Of a stretch of 17,046 bases of DNA, positions 1 to 8,539 are shown piece by piece; position 1 is the stretch's first letter, and the number at the start of each line of letters is the position of its first letter. The notes under the pieces were generated by a model. That model worked only from the letters and a program-made list of their open reading frames with translations. It had not been told where the DNA came from and did no database searches. This stretch comes from JAQTNA01 sp043743785 (GTDB lineage: Bacteria; Pseudomonadota; Gammaproteobacteria; Burkholderiales; Rhodocyclaceae). Position numbers and translations under genes: made by a program. Location: contig JAYTVW010000062.1 of the NCBI GenBank assembly GCA_043743785.1, positions 1 through 17,046 of the forward strand, read 5' to 3'.

Positions 1-152
1 AAACGCTTGTGTGGCCAGCCACATGGCGCGTTTTGCGCCTTGCCTGGCATCTCGTCTGCAAGCGGCCATCTGTCCAAGTTATTCTTTCTCGCCTCCTAAG
101 CGTGGGGCGCAGTGGATGGCCTGGGCAGGCCTCCCTCTGGGGTGTCAGGCTA

Positions 153-329
153 TCAGGCGCTTGCCGACGGATGGGTTTCCGCCACTTGCTCGTGCTCCCA
201 CTCCTTGATGGTGTCGGAGAGCAGGCGCGCCTTTTCGTGGGCGTCCGGGCTGTGGTGATGTTCTTCCTCGAAGTGCACGACGGCGTCATGGCAGGCGGCG
301 GCTTTCGTGGGGGCGTGGGTATGGGGCAT
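153..329 (-). CDS. Small histidine-rich hypothetical protein (58 aa)
   Basis: I do not recognise this protein. It has ten histidines in 58 residues (positions 3, 5, 14, 19, 24-26, 31, 46, 53) and an acidic stretch EEE just before HHH, so it could bind divalent metal; that is inference from composition only. No signal peptide or membrane segment is visible, which suggests a cytosolic protein. The ATG at 329 is preceded by an AAGAGA-like ribosome site about six bases upstream and begins MPHTHAP. The frame stays open further upstream to 422, but that extension has no ribosome site and a different composition. The gene stands alone on the minus strand, downstream of the lipoprotein gene's terminator. 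It could be a spurious frame. Confidence 0.5.
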   Translation of the reverse strand: MPHTHAPTKAAACHDAVVHFEEEHHHSPDAHEKARLLSDTIKEWEHEQVAETHPSASA

Positions 330-469
330 GATTGTTCTCTTTCGATAGGCTGAGGATGGTCGCAACAAGTAATGGTGCGATGCAGCAATCGAAAGTATAT
401 GTATTGCCGGCCAGCGACGCAAGCGCCAGCCTTGGCGTTCCGGCCTGTTCCCGCGTCTCCCTGGCCCAA

Positions 470-495
470 GAAAAACCCCGGCGCCTGGCCGGGGT
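470..495 (-). terminator. Rho-independent terminator of the lipoprotein gene
   Basis: A seven-base GC-rich stem (476-482 pairing with 488-494, CCCCGGC/GCCGGGG on the minus strand) with a five-base loop is followed on the minus strand by five T residues (471-475). It lies about 55 bases after the stop codon of the lipoprotein gene. Confidence 0.8.
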
Positions 496-548
496 CTTCG
501 AAGTGGAAGGCGGCGGCGTGATCCGCCGCCTTCAAATACTGCCCGAAT

Positions 549-1385
549 CTACTTCTGAGCGCCTTCCGGTTTGTCGGCGTGTTGGTGTTCGTGGTCGTCC
601 TTGTCTGCGGGTTTTTCGCGGAGCTTGGGGGCTGGGGCCGGAGTGGGCGTCGGCGCTGGCTTGATGTCCGCCGGCTTGGGGGCCGGGGCGGGTTTGGGCG
701 GCAGATCCTTGCCCCCGTCCCTGCGACGGTGCCTCGGGTCTGGGGTGAAAGCCTTGTCCTCCGGCTTCGCTACGTCGGCTTTCGGTGTCGGCTCCACCCT
801 CCGGATCCCGGCACCGTTCTCGCCATCCCTATGCCGCTCACGTTTGCCGTCCGGCCCGACCAGAGGCTGGGGGGCCGCCGGAGCGACAACGGGGCCGGCG
901 GCCGGCGGTGTGACAAAGGGACGGGGTGCCGGCGGCGAACCTTGGGGCGGCCGGGGCGCGGGGGGCTCGACCCGGCGCGGAGGCTGTGCATGGTGGAACT
1001 CGGTGCGGTGCTGATGGGACCATTCCCGGTAATCATGCAGGGCATGGGGACTCGGGCGGGCGGGCTCCCAGTAGCCTTCGCGTATCCGCCGCCCGGTGTG
1101 ATCTACCCAATACCGCGTTCCGCCGAATTCCACCAGCCGGACGATGCGGATGCAATCACATCTGGGATCGTAGCGGTGGTAGAAAACGTAATCCGGATAC
1201 GCCGCCACGTACACCGGGGTGCCCATGTCGAGGCCGCCATTATTCATGTAAGACGAGGCGTAATAGGGATCGACGACGACCGGTCGCGGCGGGTCGATGA
1301 CGCCCCGTCGTGGTGGCTCGACGACGACACAGGCGCCAAGAACGGCGGACGTCGATAACAGCAGAATCCATTGCCGGGTCTTCAC
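549..1385 (-). CDS. Proline-rich putative lipoprotein (278 aa)
   Basis: This is a predicted exported lipoprotein of unknown function. Residues 1-18 form a short signal peptide ending in a lipobox L16-G17-A18-C19, so C19 should be lipidated. Residues about 25-120 look folded and aromatic-rich (many Tyr and Trp, with a CDC motif near residue 77). Residues about 125-278 are a low-complexity Pro/Ala/Lys tail with PAPxP-type runs and a charged, His-containing end (DDHEHQH), as in proteins that cross the periplasm or contact peptidoglycan; that role is inference. The start is GTG at 1385, supported by AGGAGA five bases upstream. It is a single-gene unit with its own terminator. I cannot name the family. 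Confidence 0.75.
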   Translation of the reverse strand: MKTRQWILLLSTSAVLGACVVVEPPRRGVIDPPRPVVVDPYYASSYMNNGGLDMGTPVYVAAYPDYVFYHRYDPRCDCIRIVRLVEFGGTRYWVDHTGRRIREGYWEPARPSPHALHDYREWSHQHRTEFHHAQPPRRVEPPAPRPPQGSPPAPRPFVTPPAAGPVVAPAAPQPLVGPDGKRERHRDGENGAGIRRVEPTPKADVAKPEDKAFTPDPRHRRRDGGKDLPPKPAPAPKPADIKPAPTPTPAPAPKLREKPADKDDHEHQHADKPEGAQK

Positions 1386-1432
1386 GATGCTCTCCTTGTC
1401 CGCAAGGGTCGTGCCCCAAGCTCGATGGGCTA

Positions 1433-1458
1433 GATGACCCTTTCAATGAAAGGGCATC
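1433..1458. promoter_or_regulatory. Inverted repeat upstream of the lipoprotein gene
   Basis: CCCTTTC (1438-1444) and GAAAGGG (1448-1454) form a perfect inverted repeat around AAT. GATG (1433-1436) and CATC (1455-1458) extend it with one bulged base. It lies about 50 bases upstream of the GTG start at 1385, a position that suits an operator or a 5' leader hairpin. No regulator is assigned. Confidence 0.4.
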
Positions 1459-1541
1459 AATACACCTGTATGACAAGGCATGCAAGACCTGTGCAAGGTT
1501 TGTCGGGTGTGGCCGTCGCTGGCGTGGCGCAATAGCCGAAG

Positions 1542-1576
1542 AAAAACCCCGGTGTCCTTGTCGGAGACCGGGGTTT
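1542..1576 (-). terminator. Terminator of the dnaK-dnaJ transcript
   Basis: A ten-base stem (AAACCCCGGT at 1544-1553 pairing with ACCGGGGTTT at 1567-1576) has extra pairing in its loop. It is flanked on the minus strand by a run of T residues (A residues 1542-1546 on the plus strand). It starts 24 bases after the dnaJ stop codon. Because the stem itself ends in TTT on the plus strand, it might work in both directions. Confidence 0.85.
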
Positions 1577-1599
1577 CCAAAGTGAGGAAGGCCGCGCGC

Positions 1600-2742
1600 T
1601 CAGCCGCTGAAGAACTCTTTCACCTTATCCATCCAGCCCTTGGCCCGGGGGTTGTGGCGGTGGTCGGTGGTGTTGATGGCTTCCAGTTCCCTGAGCAGTT
1701 CCTTCTGGCGCTCCGTCAGGCTCACCGGGGTTTCCACCACCACGTGGCACATGAGGTCGCCAGCAGCGTGGCTGCGGACGCCCTTGATACCCTTGCCGCG
1801 CAGCCGGAATACTTTACCGGACTGGGTTTCGGAAGGGATCTTCAGATTGGCGATGCCGTCCAGGGTCGGGATGTGGATTTCGCCGCCCAGGGCCGCCACC
1901 GTGAAGCTGATGGGCATCTCGCAGTGAAGGTCGTCGTTATCCCGCTGGAACACCGTATGGGCCTTGATGTGGATTTCCACGTACAAGTCGCCGGACGGGC
2001 CGCCATTCACGCCGGGTTCGCCGTGGCCGCTATGCCTGAGACGCATGCCTTCGTCGATGCCGGCGGGAATCTTCACTTCCAGGGTCTTGTGCTTCTTCAC
2101 CCGGCCAGCGCCGCCGCAGTCGGGGCAGGGGCTGGGGATGATGCGCCCGGAGCCATGGCAGCGGGAGCAGGTCTGCTGGATGGAGAAGAAGCCTTGCTGC
2201 ATGCGCACCTGGCCCGCGCCGCCGCAGGTGGGGCAGGTCTTGGGTTCCGTGCCCTTCTTGGCTCCGGAGCCGTGGCATCCACCGCATTCCTCTGCTGTGG
2301 GGATGCGAATGGTCTTTTCCGTGCCGCGGGCCGCTTCCTCCAGGCTGATTTCCATGTTGTAGCGCAGGTCGGCGCCGCGATAGACGTTGGAGCGTCCACC
2401 GCCACCACCGCCCCGACCACCACCGAAGATGTCGCCGAAAATGTCGCCGAAGGCATCGGCGAAGCCACCCATGCCTTCGCCGCCGCGCCCGCCGCCACCC
2501 ATGCCGGATTGCGGGTCAACGCCCGCATGGCCGTACTGGTCATAGGCAGCCCGCTTCTGGGCATCGGAGAGGATTTCGTAGGCGTGCTTGCCTTCCTTGA
2601 AATGCTCTTCGGCCTTCGGGTTGTCCGGATTGCGGTCCGGATGGTGCTTCATGGCCAACTTGCGGTAGGCCTTCTTGATATCGTCGTCGGAAGCATCCCG
2701 GTTGATGCCGAGAACTTCGTACAGGTCGCGTTTGGTGGACAT
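1600..2742 (-). CDS. dnaJ: Chaperone protein DnaJ (Hsp40)
   Basis: DnaJ is the cytosolic co-chaperone that delivers unfolded proteins to DnaK and stimulates its ATPase. All domains are visible in 380 residues, the usual length. They are a J domain at about 5-70 with the HPD motif at 34-36; a Gly/Phe-rich linker at about 78-118; a zinc-binding region with four CxxCxGxG repeats (cysteine pairs 153/156, 170/173, 192/195, 206/209); and C-terminal substrate-binding domains. It follows dnaK on the same strand with a 97-base gap filled by a heptad inverted repeat. The repeat ends five bases before the ATG at 2742, so there is no recognisable Shine-Dalgarno sequence. Translation may depend on another mechanism. 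Confidence 0.98.
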   Translation of the reverse strand: MSTKRDLYEVLGINRDASDDDIKKAYRKLAMKHHPDRNPDNPKAEEHFKEGKHAYEILSDAQKRAAYDQYGHAGVDPQSGMGGGGRGGEGMGGFADAFGDIFGDIFGGGRGGGGGGRSNVYRGADLRYNMEISLEEAARGTEKTIRIPTAEECGGCHGSGAKKGTEPKTCPTCGGAGQVRMQQGFFSIQQTCSRCHGSGRIIPSPCPDCGGAGRVKKHKTLEVKIPAGIDEGMRLRHSGHGEPGVNGGPSGDLYVEIHIKAHTVFQRDNDDLHCEMPISFTVAALGGEIHIPTLDGIANLKIPSETQSGKVFRLRGKGIKGVRSHAAGDLMCHVVVETPVSLTERQKELLRELEAINTTDHRHNPRAKGWMDKVKEFFSG

Positions 2743-2747
2743 GATAC

Positions 2748-2839
2748 GTTAGGAGTTAGGAGTTAGGAGTTAGGAGTGAGGGGTAGAAAAGCAAAGGGGA
2801 GGAGGAGGGTTTTACCCCTCGCTCCTCACCCCTCACCCC

Positions 2840-2842
<3 letters not shown>
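2748..2842. repeat. Heptad inverted-repeat element between dnaK and dnaJ
   Basis: The left arm (2748-2784) holds four GTTAGGA units and one GTGAGGG in perfect seven-base register. The right arm (2814-2842) holds ACCCCTC-type heptads. The arms are complementary enough to form a long stem, with the innermost seven bases pairing perfectly. In the minus-strand transcript the purine-rich arm begins at the dnaK TGA stop (2840-2842) and the pyrimidine-rich arm ends five bases before the dnaJ ATG. A related element lies at 9641-9758. Confidence 0.85.
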
Positions 2843-4771
<1,929 letters not shown>

Positions 4772-4798
4772 TTCTAATTCCTTTTAAAATTGTTGAGG

Positions 4799-4844
4799 GT
4801 AGGTCGGGCTTCGGCCCGACGCGTCGGGCTGAGGCCCGACCTAC
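4799..4844. repeat. Nested palindromic repeat (GTAGGTCGGGC type) between grpE and dnaK
   Basis: The outer arms GTAGGTCGGGC (4799-4809) and GCCCGACCTAC (4834-4844) are perfect inverted copies. Each half is itself a small hairpin (CGGGCTTCGGCCCG and CGGGCTGAGGCCCG), and the centre GACGCGTC is palindromic. It resembles dispersed REP-like sequences of proteobacteria. It lies in the 5' leader of dnaK, 27 bases before the ATG. Confidence 0.85.
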
Positions 4845-4860
4845 GATGTCTTTGCGGTAA

Positions 4861-4886
4861 ATAGGGCTATTCGCCGGTATTTCAAG
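4861..4886 (-). promoter_or_regulatory. Sigma-32-like promoter for dnaK
   Basis: On the minus strand, CTTGAA (4886-4881) is followed after 14 bases by CCCTATTT, one mismatch from the CCCCATNT consensus. The -35 box overlaps the TGA stop codon of grpE. The spacer length equals that of the grpE promoter at 5506-5531. Confidence 0.6.
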
Positions 4887-5469
4887 AGGCCTTGGGCTTG
4901 GAAACCATGACCAGGGCGGGGCGCAGCACCCGGTCGGAGAGCAGGTAGCCCTTTTGCAGCACATTGACCACGTGGTTAGGTTCGCCCGCCGCCTCGAGCA
5001 TGCCGATGGCTTGATGGCGATGGGGGTCGAACTTCTCGCCGATGGGATTCACTTCGCTAACATTGGATTTTTCGAAGGCGGAGACGAGTTGCCTGAGGGT
5101 CAGCTCGACGCCGGCCTTGAGGGCTTCCACGGTCTGTTCGCCGGTGTTGAGGGCCGCTTCCAGGCTGTCCTTAACCGGCAGCATGGATTCGGCGAACTTC
5201 TCGGCGGCAAACTTGTGGGCCTTGGAGATGTCGTCCTGGGCGCGGCGGCGCAGGTTCTCCGTTTCGGCCTTGGCGCGCAGCCACGCGTCGTGGTGCTCGG
5301 CGGCCTTCAGTTCGGCGCCGCGCAGCAGTTCTTCCAGGCTGGGCATGACATCCACCGTGGGGGCTACGGTTTCCACGGTCTGGGTGTCGGTGGCCGGGAT
5401 GTTGGTGGCAGGGTTTGCGGCCGCTTGTTCCGGCAAGTTTTGTTCTGAGGTTTGCTGGGTATCTGGCAT
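4882..5469 (-). CDS. grpE: Nucleotide exchange factor GrpE
   Basis: GrpE releases ADP from DnaK and sets the pace of the chaperone cycle. The 195 residues show the family layout. There is a disordered Gln/Thr/Pro-rich N-terminus (1-42), a long helix at about 45-95 for dimerisation, and the C-terminal beta domain with NPIGEKFDPHRHQAI (141-155) and VLQKGYLLSDRVLRPALV (170-187). The ATG at 5469 has only a weak ribosome site, but no better start precedes the conserved part. It is the first gene of the grpE-dnaK-dnaJ cluster and is preceded by a near-consensus sigma-32 promoter that gives a leader of roughly 30 bases. Confidence 0.97.
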   Translation of the reverse strand: MPDTQQTSEQNLPEQAAANPATNIPATDTQTVETVAPTVDVMPSLEELLRGAELKAAEHHDAWLRAKAETENLRRRAQDDISKAHKFAAEKFAESMLPVKDSLEAALNTGEQTVEALKAGVELTLRQLVSAFEKSNVSEVNPIGEKFDPHRHQAIGMLEAAGEPNHVVNVLQKGYLLSDRVLRPALVMVSKPKAS

Positions 5470-5505
5470 GGGAAGGGCTCATTTTCGTGATTCAACTTCG
5501 ATTCA

Positions 5506-5531
5506 ATGGGGCCGGGGCGGGAAAGTTCAAG
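5506..5531 (-). promoter_or_regulatory. Sigma-32 heat-shock promoter of grpE
   Basis: On the minus strand, CTTGAA (5531-5526), a 14-base GC-rich spacer and CCCCATTG (5511-5504) match the sigma-32 consensus (CTTGAA and CCCCATNT) almost perfectly. The predicted start of transcription lies about 30 bases before the grpE ATG. Confidence 0.8.
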
Positions 5532-5654
5532 AGGAAATCGAAAAATATTCCAGGGCGGGCTGTATGTCGCTAACAATACGCAGGGGATATGCATCGAATA
5601 CGCGGCTTGGTGTAGCATTTGGCCCTCACAGGTATCGGCACAGACCAGATGGCG

Positions 5655-7313
5655 ATGGAGACAATAGGTAAATATCGCATCGTGCGCGAAGTGGGCAAGG
5701 GCGCCACCGCGACGGTTTACCTTGCCTTCGATCCGGCCAAGCCGGAAGAAAAGCTCGCCCTCAAGTACATTTCCTTCAAGACCGAGGCCCAGGACGGGGG
5801 CCAGTGGTCCCGTCGCCTCAAGAAACTCCTGCGCGCCGAGTGGTCGGTGGTGCACACCCTGAATCACCCCAATATCATCCGCATCTATGACACGGTGATC
5901 GAGGAGGATTTCGCCTATCTGGTCATGGAGTTCATCGAAGGCACGACCCTGGAGCCCTTCTGTACCTTCGACAAGTTGCTGCCCATCCACCGCACGGTGG
6001 GCATTATCTTCAAGGTCTGCCTGGCCTTGGACTTCGCCTACCAGCACGGTGTGGTGCACCGAGACATCAAGCCGGCCAATATCCTGGTGGACGAGTTTGA
6101 TAACGTGAAGCTCACCGATTTTGGTCTGGCGCTGAACCTGGGACGGAACAAGGACTCGGATTCAACCTTCATCATGGGGGTCGGCTCGCCTTCCTACATG
6201 TCGCCGGAACAGATCAAGGCCTATCCCCTCAACCAGAAGACCGACCTGTATTCCCTGGGCGTGGTGCTCTTCCACATGCTCACCGGGCGCCTGCCTTTCC
6301 GCGCCAAGACACCGGCCCAGTTGATCTACAAGATCATCAACGCCGACCCGCCCATGCCCAGCAAGTTGAACCCGGAAGTGCCGGCGCAAATGGACGTCAT
6401 CATCAGGAAGTCGCTGGAAAAGGATCTGTACTCTCGCTACAAGAACGGCGCCGACATGGCCAAGGACTTGTCGGCGGTGCGTTACCGTATCGTAGACGAC
6501 AGCTTCGTCGCCATGGATACGACCCGTTTCAATGTCCTGCGCAAGCTGCCCCAGTTGACGGAATTCGACGACATCGAGTTGTGGGAAGTGTTGCGCATGG
6601 GGGCCTGGCGCCAGTTGGGGGAACTGGAACAGATCTGCCGTGAAGGTGCGGTGGAAAAGCGCATCTGGCTGATCGTGGAAGGGGAGGTGGAAGTTTCCCT
6701 GGAGGGGCGGCGCCTGGCGGTGCTGGGGGCCGGTGATTCCATTGGGGAACTGGCCTACCTGGATGCCTTGCCGGACGCCAATGTGGCCTCCTGCAATGTG
6801 ACCGCCGTTACCCTGGCTCCCACTACCTACCTGGAGTTCAACCCGGCGGCCCTGGCCCTGGCCACCGACGAGTGCCTGGAAAAATTCCGGCAGCGCCTGA
6901 TTTCTGCCGCTGCCCGGCGCCTGGCGGCGGCGCAGCGCATCCTGGCTCGTTCCGGCGACGTGGCGGTCAAGCCGCGAGATCCCTTTGCCGGCCTGGAACT
7001 GTCCCTCATAGACGACGATTATGTGCCGGCACCGGCCGCGCCCCAACCCGTCGCAGCGCTCAAACTGCCGTCAAAATCGCCTGCCAAGCAGCAGCCGCCA
7101 CCGATCGACGCCGTGCCCGCGTCGGATGCGTACCCTTCTTCCGGCCTGGCGCTGCAGCTTGCGCTGGAGTCCCCTGTTCCACGTCCCGCCGTGTCGCCAC
7201 CGTTGATGGACGTCGAGCCGGTGTCGGGCCTCTCCCCCGCCTTCAGCCTGGCGCTGCAGCTGGAGGCGGATTTCCTTACCACCCCGCCCTCCGCGTCGCC
7301 ACCGCCAGTCTGA
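5655..7313 (+). CDS. Ser/Thr protein kinase with C-terminal cyclic-nucleotide-binding-like domain (552 aa)
   Basis: This is a Hanks-type protein kinase. Numbered from METIGKY, it has the Gly-rich loop G14-K-G16, the ATP lysine K37, the catalytic loop H135-R-D-I-K-P-A-N, D155-F-G, S183-P-E and the DxYSxG helix at about 197-202. All catalytic residues are present, so it should be active. Residues about 300-400 resemble a cyclic-nucleotide-binding fold (WLIVEGEVEVS, then GDSIGELAYLD), but the usual arginine of the phosphate-binding cassette seems absent. The tail (about 440-552) is Pro/Ala-rich and repeats a short GLxLxL-type motif three times. No membrane segment is seen. The ATG at 5655 fits family N-termini; 5649 (ATG) and 5619 (TTG) are in-frame alternatives, and none has a strong ribosome site. 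It is divergent from grpE. Confidence 0.9.
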   Translation: METIGKYRIVREVGKGATATVYLAFDPAKPEEKLALKYISFKTEAQDGGQWSRRLKKLLRAEWSVVHTLNHPNIIRIYDTVIEEDFAYLVMEFIEGTTLEPFCTFDKLLPIHRTVGIIFKVCLALDFAYQHGVVHRDIKPANILVDEFDNVKLTDFGLALNLGRNKDSDSTFIMGVGSPSYMSPEQIKAYPLNQKTDLYSLGVVLFHMLTGRLPFRAKTPAQLIYKIINADPPMPSKLNPEVPAQMDVIIRKSLEKDLYSRYKNGADMAKDLSAVRYRIVDDSFVAMDTTRFNVLRKLPQLTEFDDIELWEVLRMGAWRQLGELEQICREGAVEKRIWLIVEGEVEVSLEGRRLAVLGAGDSIGELAYLDALPDANVASCNVTAVTLAPTTYLEFNPAALALATDECLEKFRQRLISAAARRLAAAQRILARSGDVAVKPRDPFAGLELSLIDDDYVPAPAAPQPVAALKLPSKSPAKQQPPPIDAVPASDAYPSSGLALQLALESPVPRPAVSPPLMDVEPVSGLSPAFSLALQLEADFLTTPPSASPPPV

Positions 7314-7734
7314 CGGAGCACCATCCAACTTGAACTGGTCTGTTTCCGCCGCCCTGCCATTCCGGGGGCGGCGGAGCCTCGTTCGGGCGTCGATTTGCCT
7401 CAAGGCCCCTTCGGTGACGGGGCGGCTCTCTAACCCGAAAGTACTATGCATCCCTTTCCTGGAACTGCTTCGTGTCTCGGGGTGTCTAGGGTTTTACGGC
7501 AAAAAGGCAACGAAACAGCGCCAAGCGTGATGCACTTCACAGTCGCCAAAATGGCTCGTTCGGATAATTGGTGCCATCTGCAAGGCGTACCGACAAGCTT
7601 CCCGGAATTACAGAAACTTTCGGGCTGGCCGTTAATGCCAGGGGCGTCTGCAGCGGCTATCGGCCACGACACGGTTGAGAAATACCGGGTCGGCCACTCC
7701 CTGAACGCGCGACCAACAGAGTTAGGAGAAGAAT
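7314..7734. other. Gene-free 421-base gap between the kinase and AP2 genes
   Basis: I see no supported gene here. Short open frames exist (for example 7446-7775 on the plus strand), but they lack ribosome sites and recognisable sequence. The part next to the kinase holds a hairpin (7346-7374). The rest could be promoter and leader of the AP2 gene; I found no convincing -35/-10 pair. Confidence 0.5.
7346..7374 (+). terminator. Hairpin after the kinase gene, possible terminator
   Basis: CCGCCGCCC (7346-7354) pairs with GGGCGGCGG (7366-7374) in a nine-base, all-GC stem 33 bases after the kinase stop. There is no T tract, so it may be a weak or Rho-assisted terminator. Confidence 0.4.
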
Positions 7735-8283
7735 ATGAAAAACCCGAAATCGGAATACGGCATCAGCCGCGTTGATAACGAGCGCAGTCGTACCCACGGC
7801 TGGCTGGTGACGGTGCAGCGCCGCGGCGTCATCCACCGCCGCCATTTCAGCGATGGTACCTGCGGCGGCAAGGAGCAGTCCTTGGCGGCGGCCCGTGGTT
7901 TCCGCGACGAGATCGTCGCCAAATACCCGCCCTTCTCCATGCGGGAGTACTCCAGCATCGTGAAGAAGAGCAACCGCTCCGGTGTGGTGGGGGTCTGCCG
8001 TTATTGCGCGTCGGAAACCCGCGATCTGCCGGAAGAACAACAACGCTGGTTCTGGGTGGCTTCCTGGCCGACGCCGGACGGCAAGCGCAAACGCGTCAAA
8101 TTTTCGGTGAAGAAATACGGCGAAGAACAGGCCTTCAAGTTGGCCCTGAAAGCCCGCAAGGATGCCCTGAAGGGCTTGGAAGGGAGTTTTGATCCAGGTG
8201 CCGAGCGGCGTACCGCCACGGTCAAGCGCGTTCGCAAGGCCGCAGCCCGTGCCTCGAAGAGCGCCGAGAGTAGCGAAAGCTGA
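7735..8283 (+). CDS. Protein with two AP2/ERF-like DNA-binding domains (182 aa)
   Basis: AP2/ERF domains are three-stranded DNA-binding folds known from plant regulators and also found in bacteria and phages, often near mobile elements. Residues about 82-146 show the pattern clearly: SGVVGVCRY, then WVASWPTPDGKRKRVKFSVKKYGEEQAFKLA split by charged turns. Residues about 8-63 repeat it more loosely (YGISRVD, then WLVTVQRRG, HRRHFSD and a helix rich in Ala and Arg). The C-terminus (about 155-182) is basic, consistent with nucleic acid binding. The ATG at 7735 has AGGAG six bases upstream. It is a single-gene unit with a strong terminator. The target and role are unknown; a DNA-binding regulator is the likeliest reading. 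Confidence 0.75.
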   Translation: MKNPKSEYGISRVDNERSRTHGWLVTVQRRGVIHRRHFSDGTCGGKEQSLAAARGFRDEIVAKYPPFSMREYSSIVKKSNRSGVVGVCRYCASETRDLPEEQQRWFWVASWPTPDGKRKRVKFSVKKYGEEQAFKLALKARKDALKGLEGSFDPGAERRTATVKRVRKAAARASKSAESSES

Positions 8284-8325
8284 GAGATGGCGGCCAATGT
8301 AGCCGCACCTCCAACCCTCAGAGAA

Positions 8326-8358
8326 CCCGGCCCACCGTAAGGTGGCCGGGTGTTTTTT
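8326..8358 (+). terminator. Rho-independent terminator of the AP2 gene
   Basis: CCCGG plus CCACC (8326-8336, one bulged C) pairs with GGTGGCCGGG (8341-8350) around a GTAA loop. It is followed by TGTTTTTT. It lies 42 bases after the AP2 stop codon. Confidence 0.9.
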
Positions 8359-8359
8359 A

Positions 8360-8514
8360 TTGGAAAAGCAATTTTGAAACGCAGAGGCGCCGAGGCGCAG
8401 AGGAAGGACAAGGATGTAGAGGCATGAGGTTCTGTCTGAAGAAGCGACAACCGATGCCCCTCATCGATTTCTCGGCGCCTCTGCGCCTCGGCGTTTAGTC
8501 ATCTCTTTTTCCAA
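8360..8514. repeat. Octad inverted-repeat element, copy 1
   Basis: The inner arms 8377-8403 and 8471-8496 are inverted copies made of eight-base (A/C)GAGGCGC units led by AAACGC. The outer ends TTGGAAAA (8360-8367) and TTTTCCAA (8507-8514) are also inverted copies, which suggests an element of about 155 bases. It fills the space between the convergent AP2 and hemH genes. Related copies lie at 11824-11972 and 16852-16888. Confidence 0.8.
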
Positions 8515-8539
8515 GCGCGATTCTTGCACAGGGGCAGGT

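Noticed and set aside
10..39. Small hairpins at the left edge (TGTGGC/GCCACA and GGCGC/GCGCC)
   Set aside because: They are short, lack a T tract, and have no gene attached that is visible in the window.
1480..2766. A 428-residue open frame on the plus strand opposite dnaJ
   Set aside because: It is an antisense shadow of dnaJ; the dnaJ frame has every family motif.
5470..5654. CIRCE operator for HrcA near grpE
   Set aside because: No TTAGCACTC/GAGTGCTAA pair is present here or elsewhere in the window; the palindrome at 16956-16969 does not match CIRCE.
7446..7775. A 109-residue open frame between the kinase and AP2 genes
   Set aside because: It overlaps the AP2 start and has no ribosome site, odd composition and no recognisable family.
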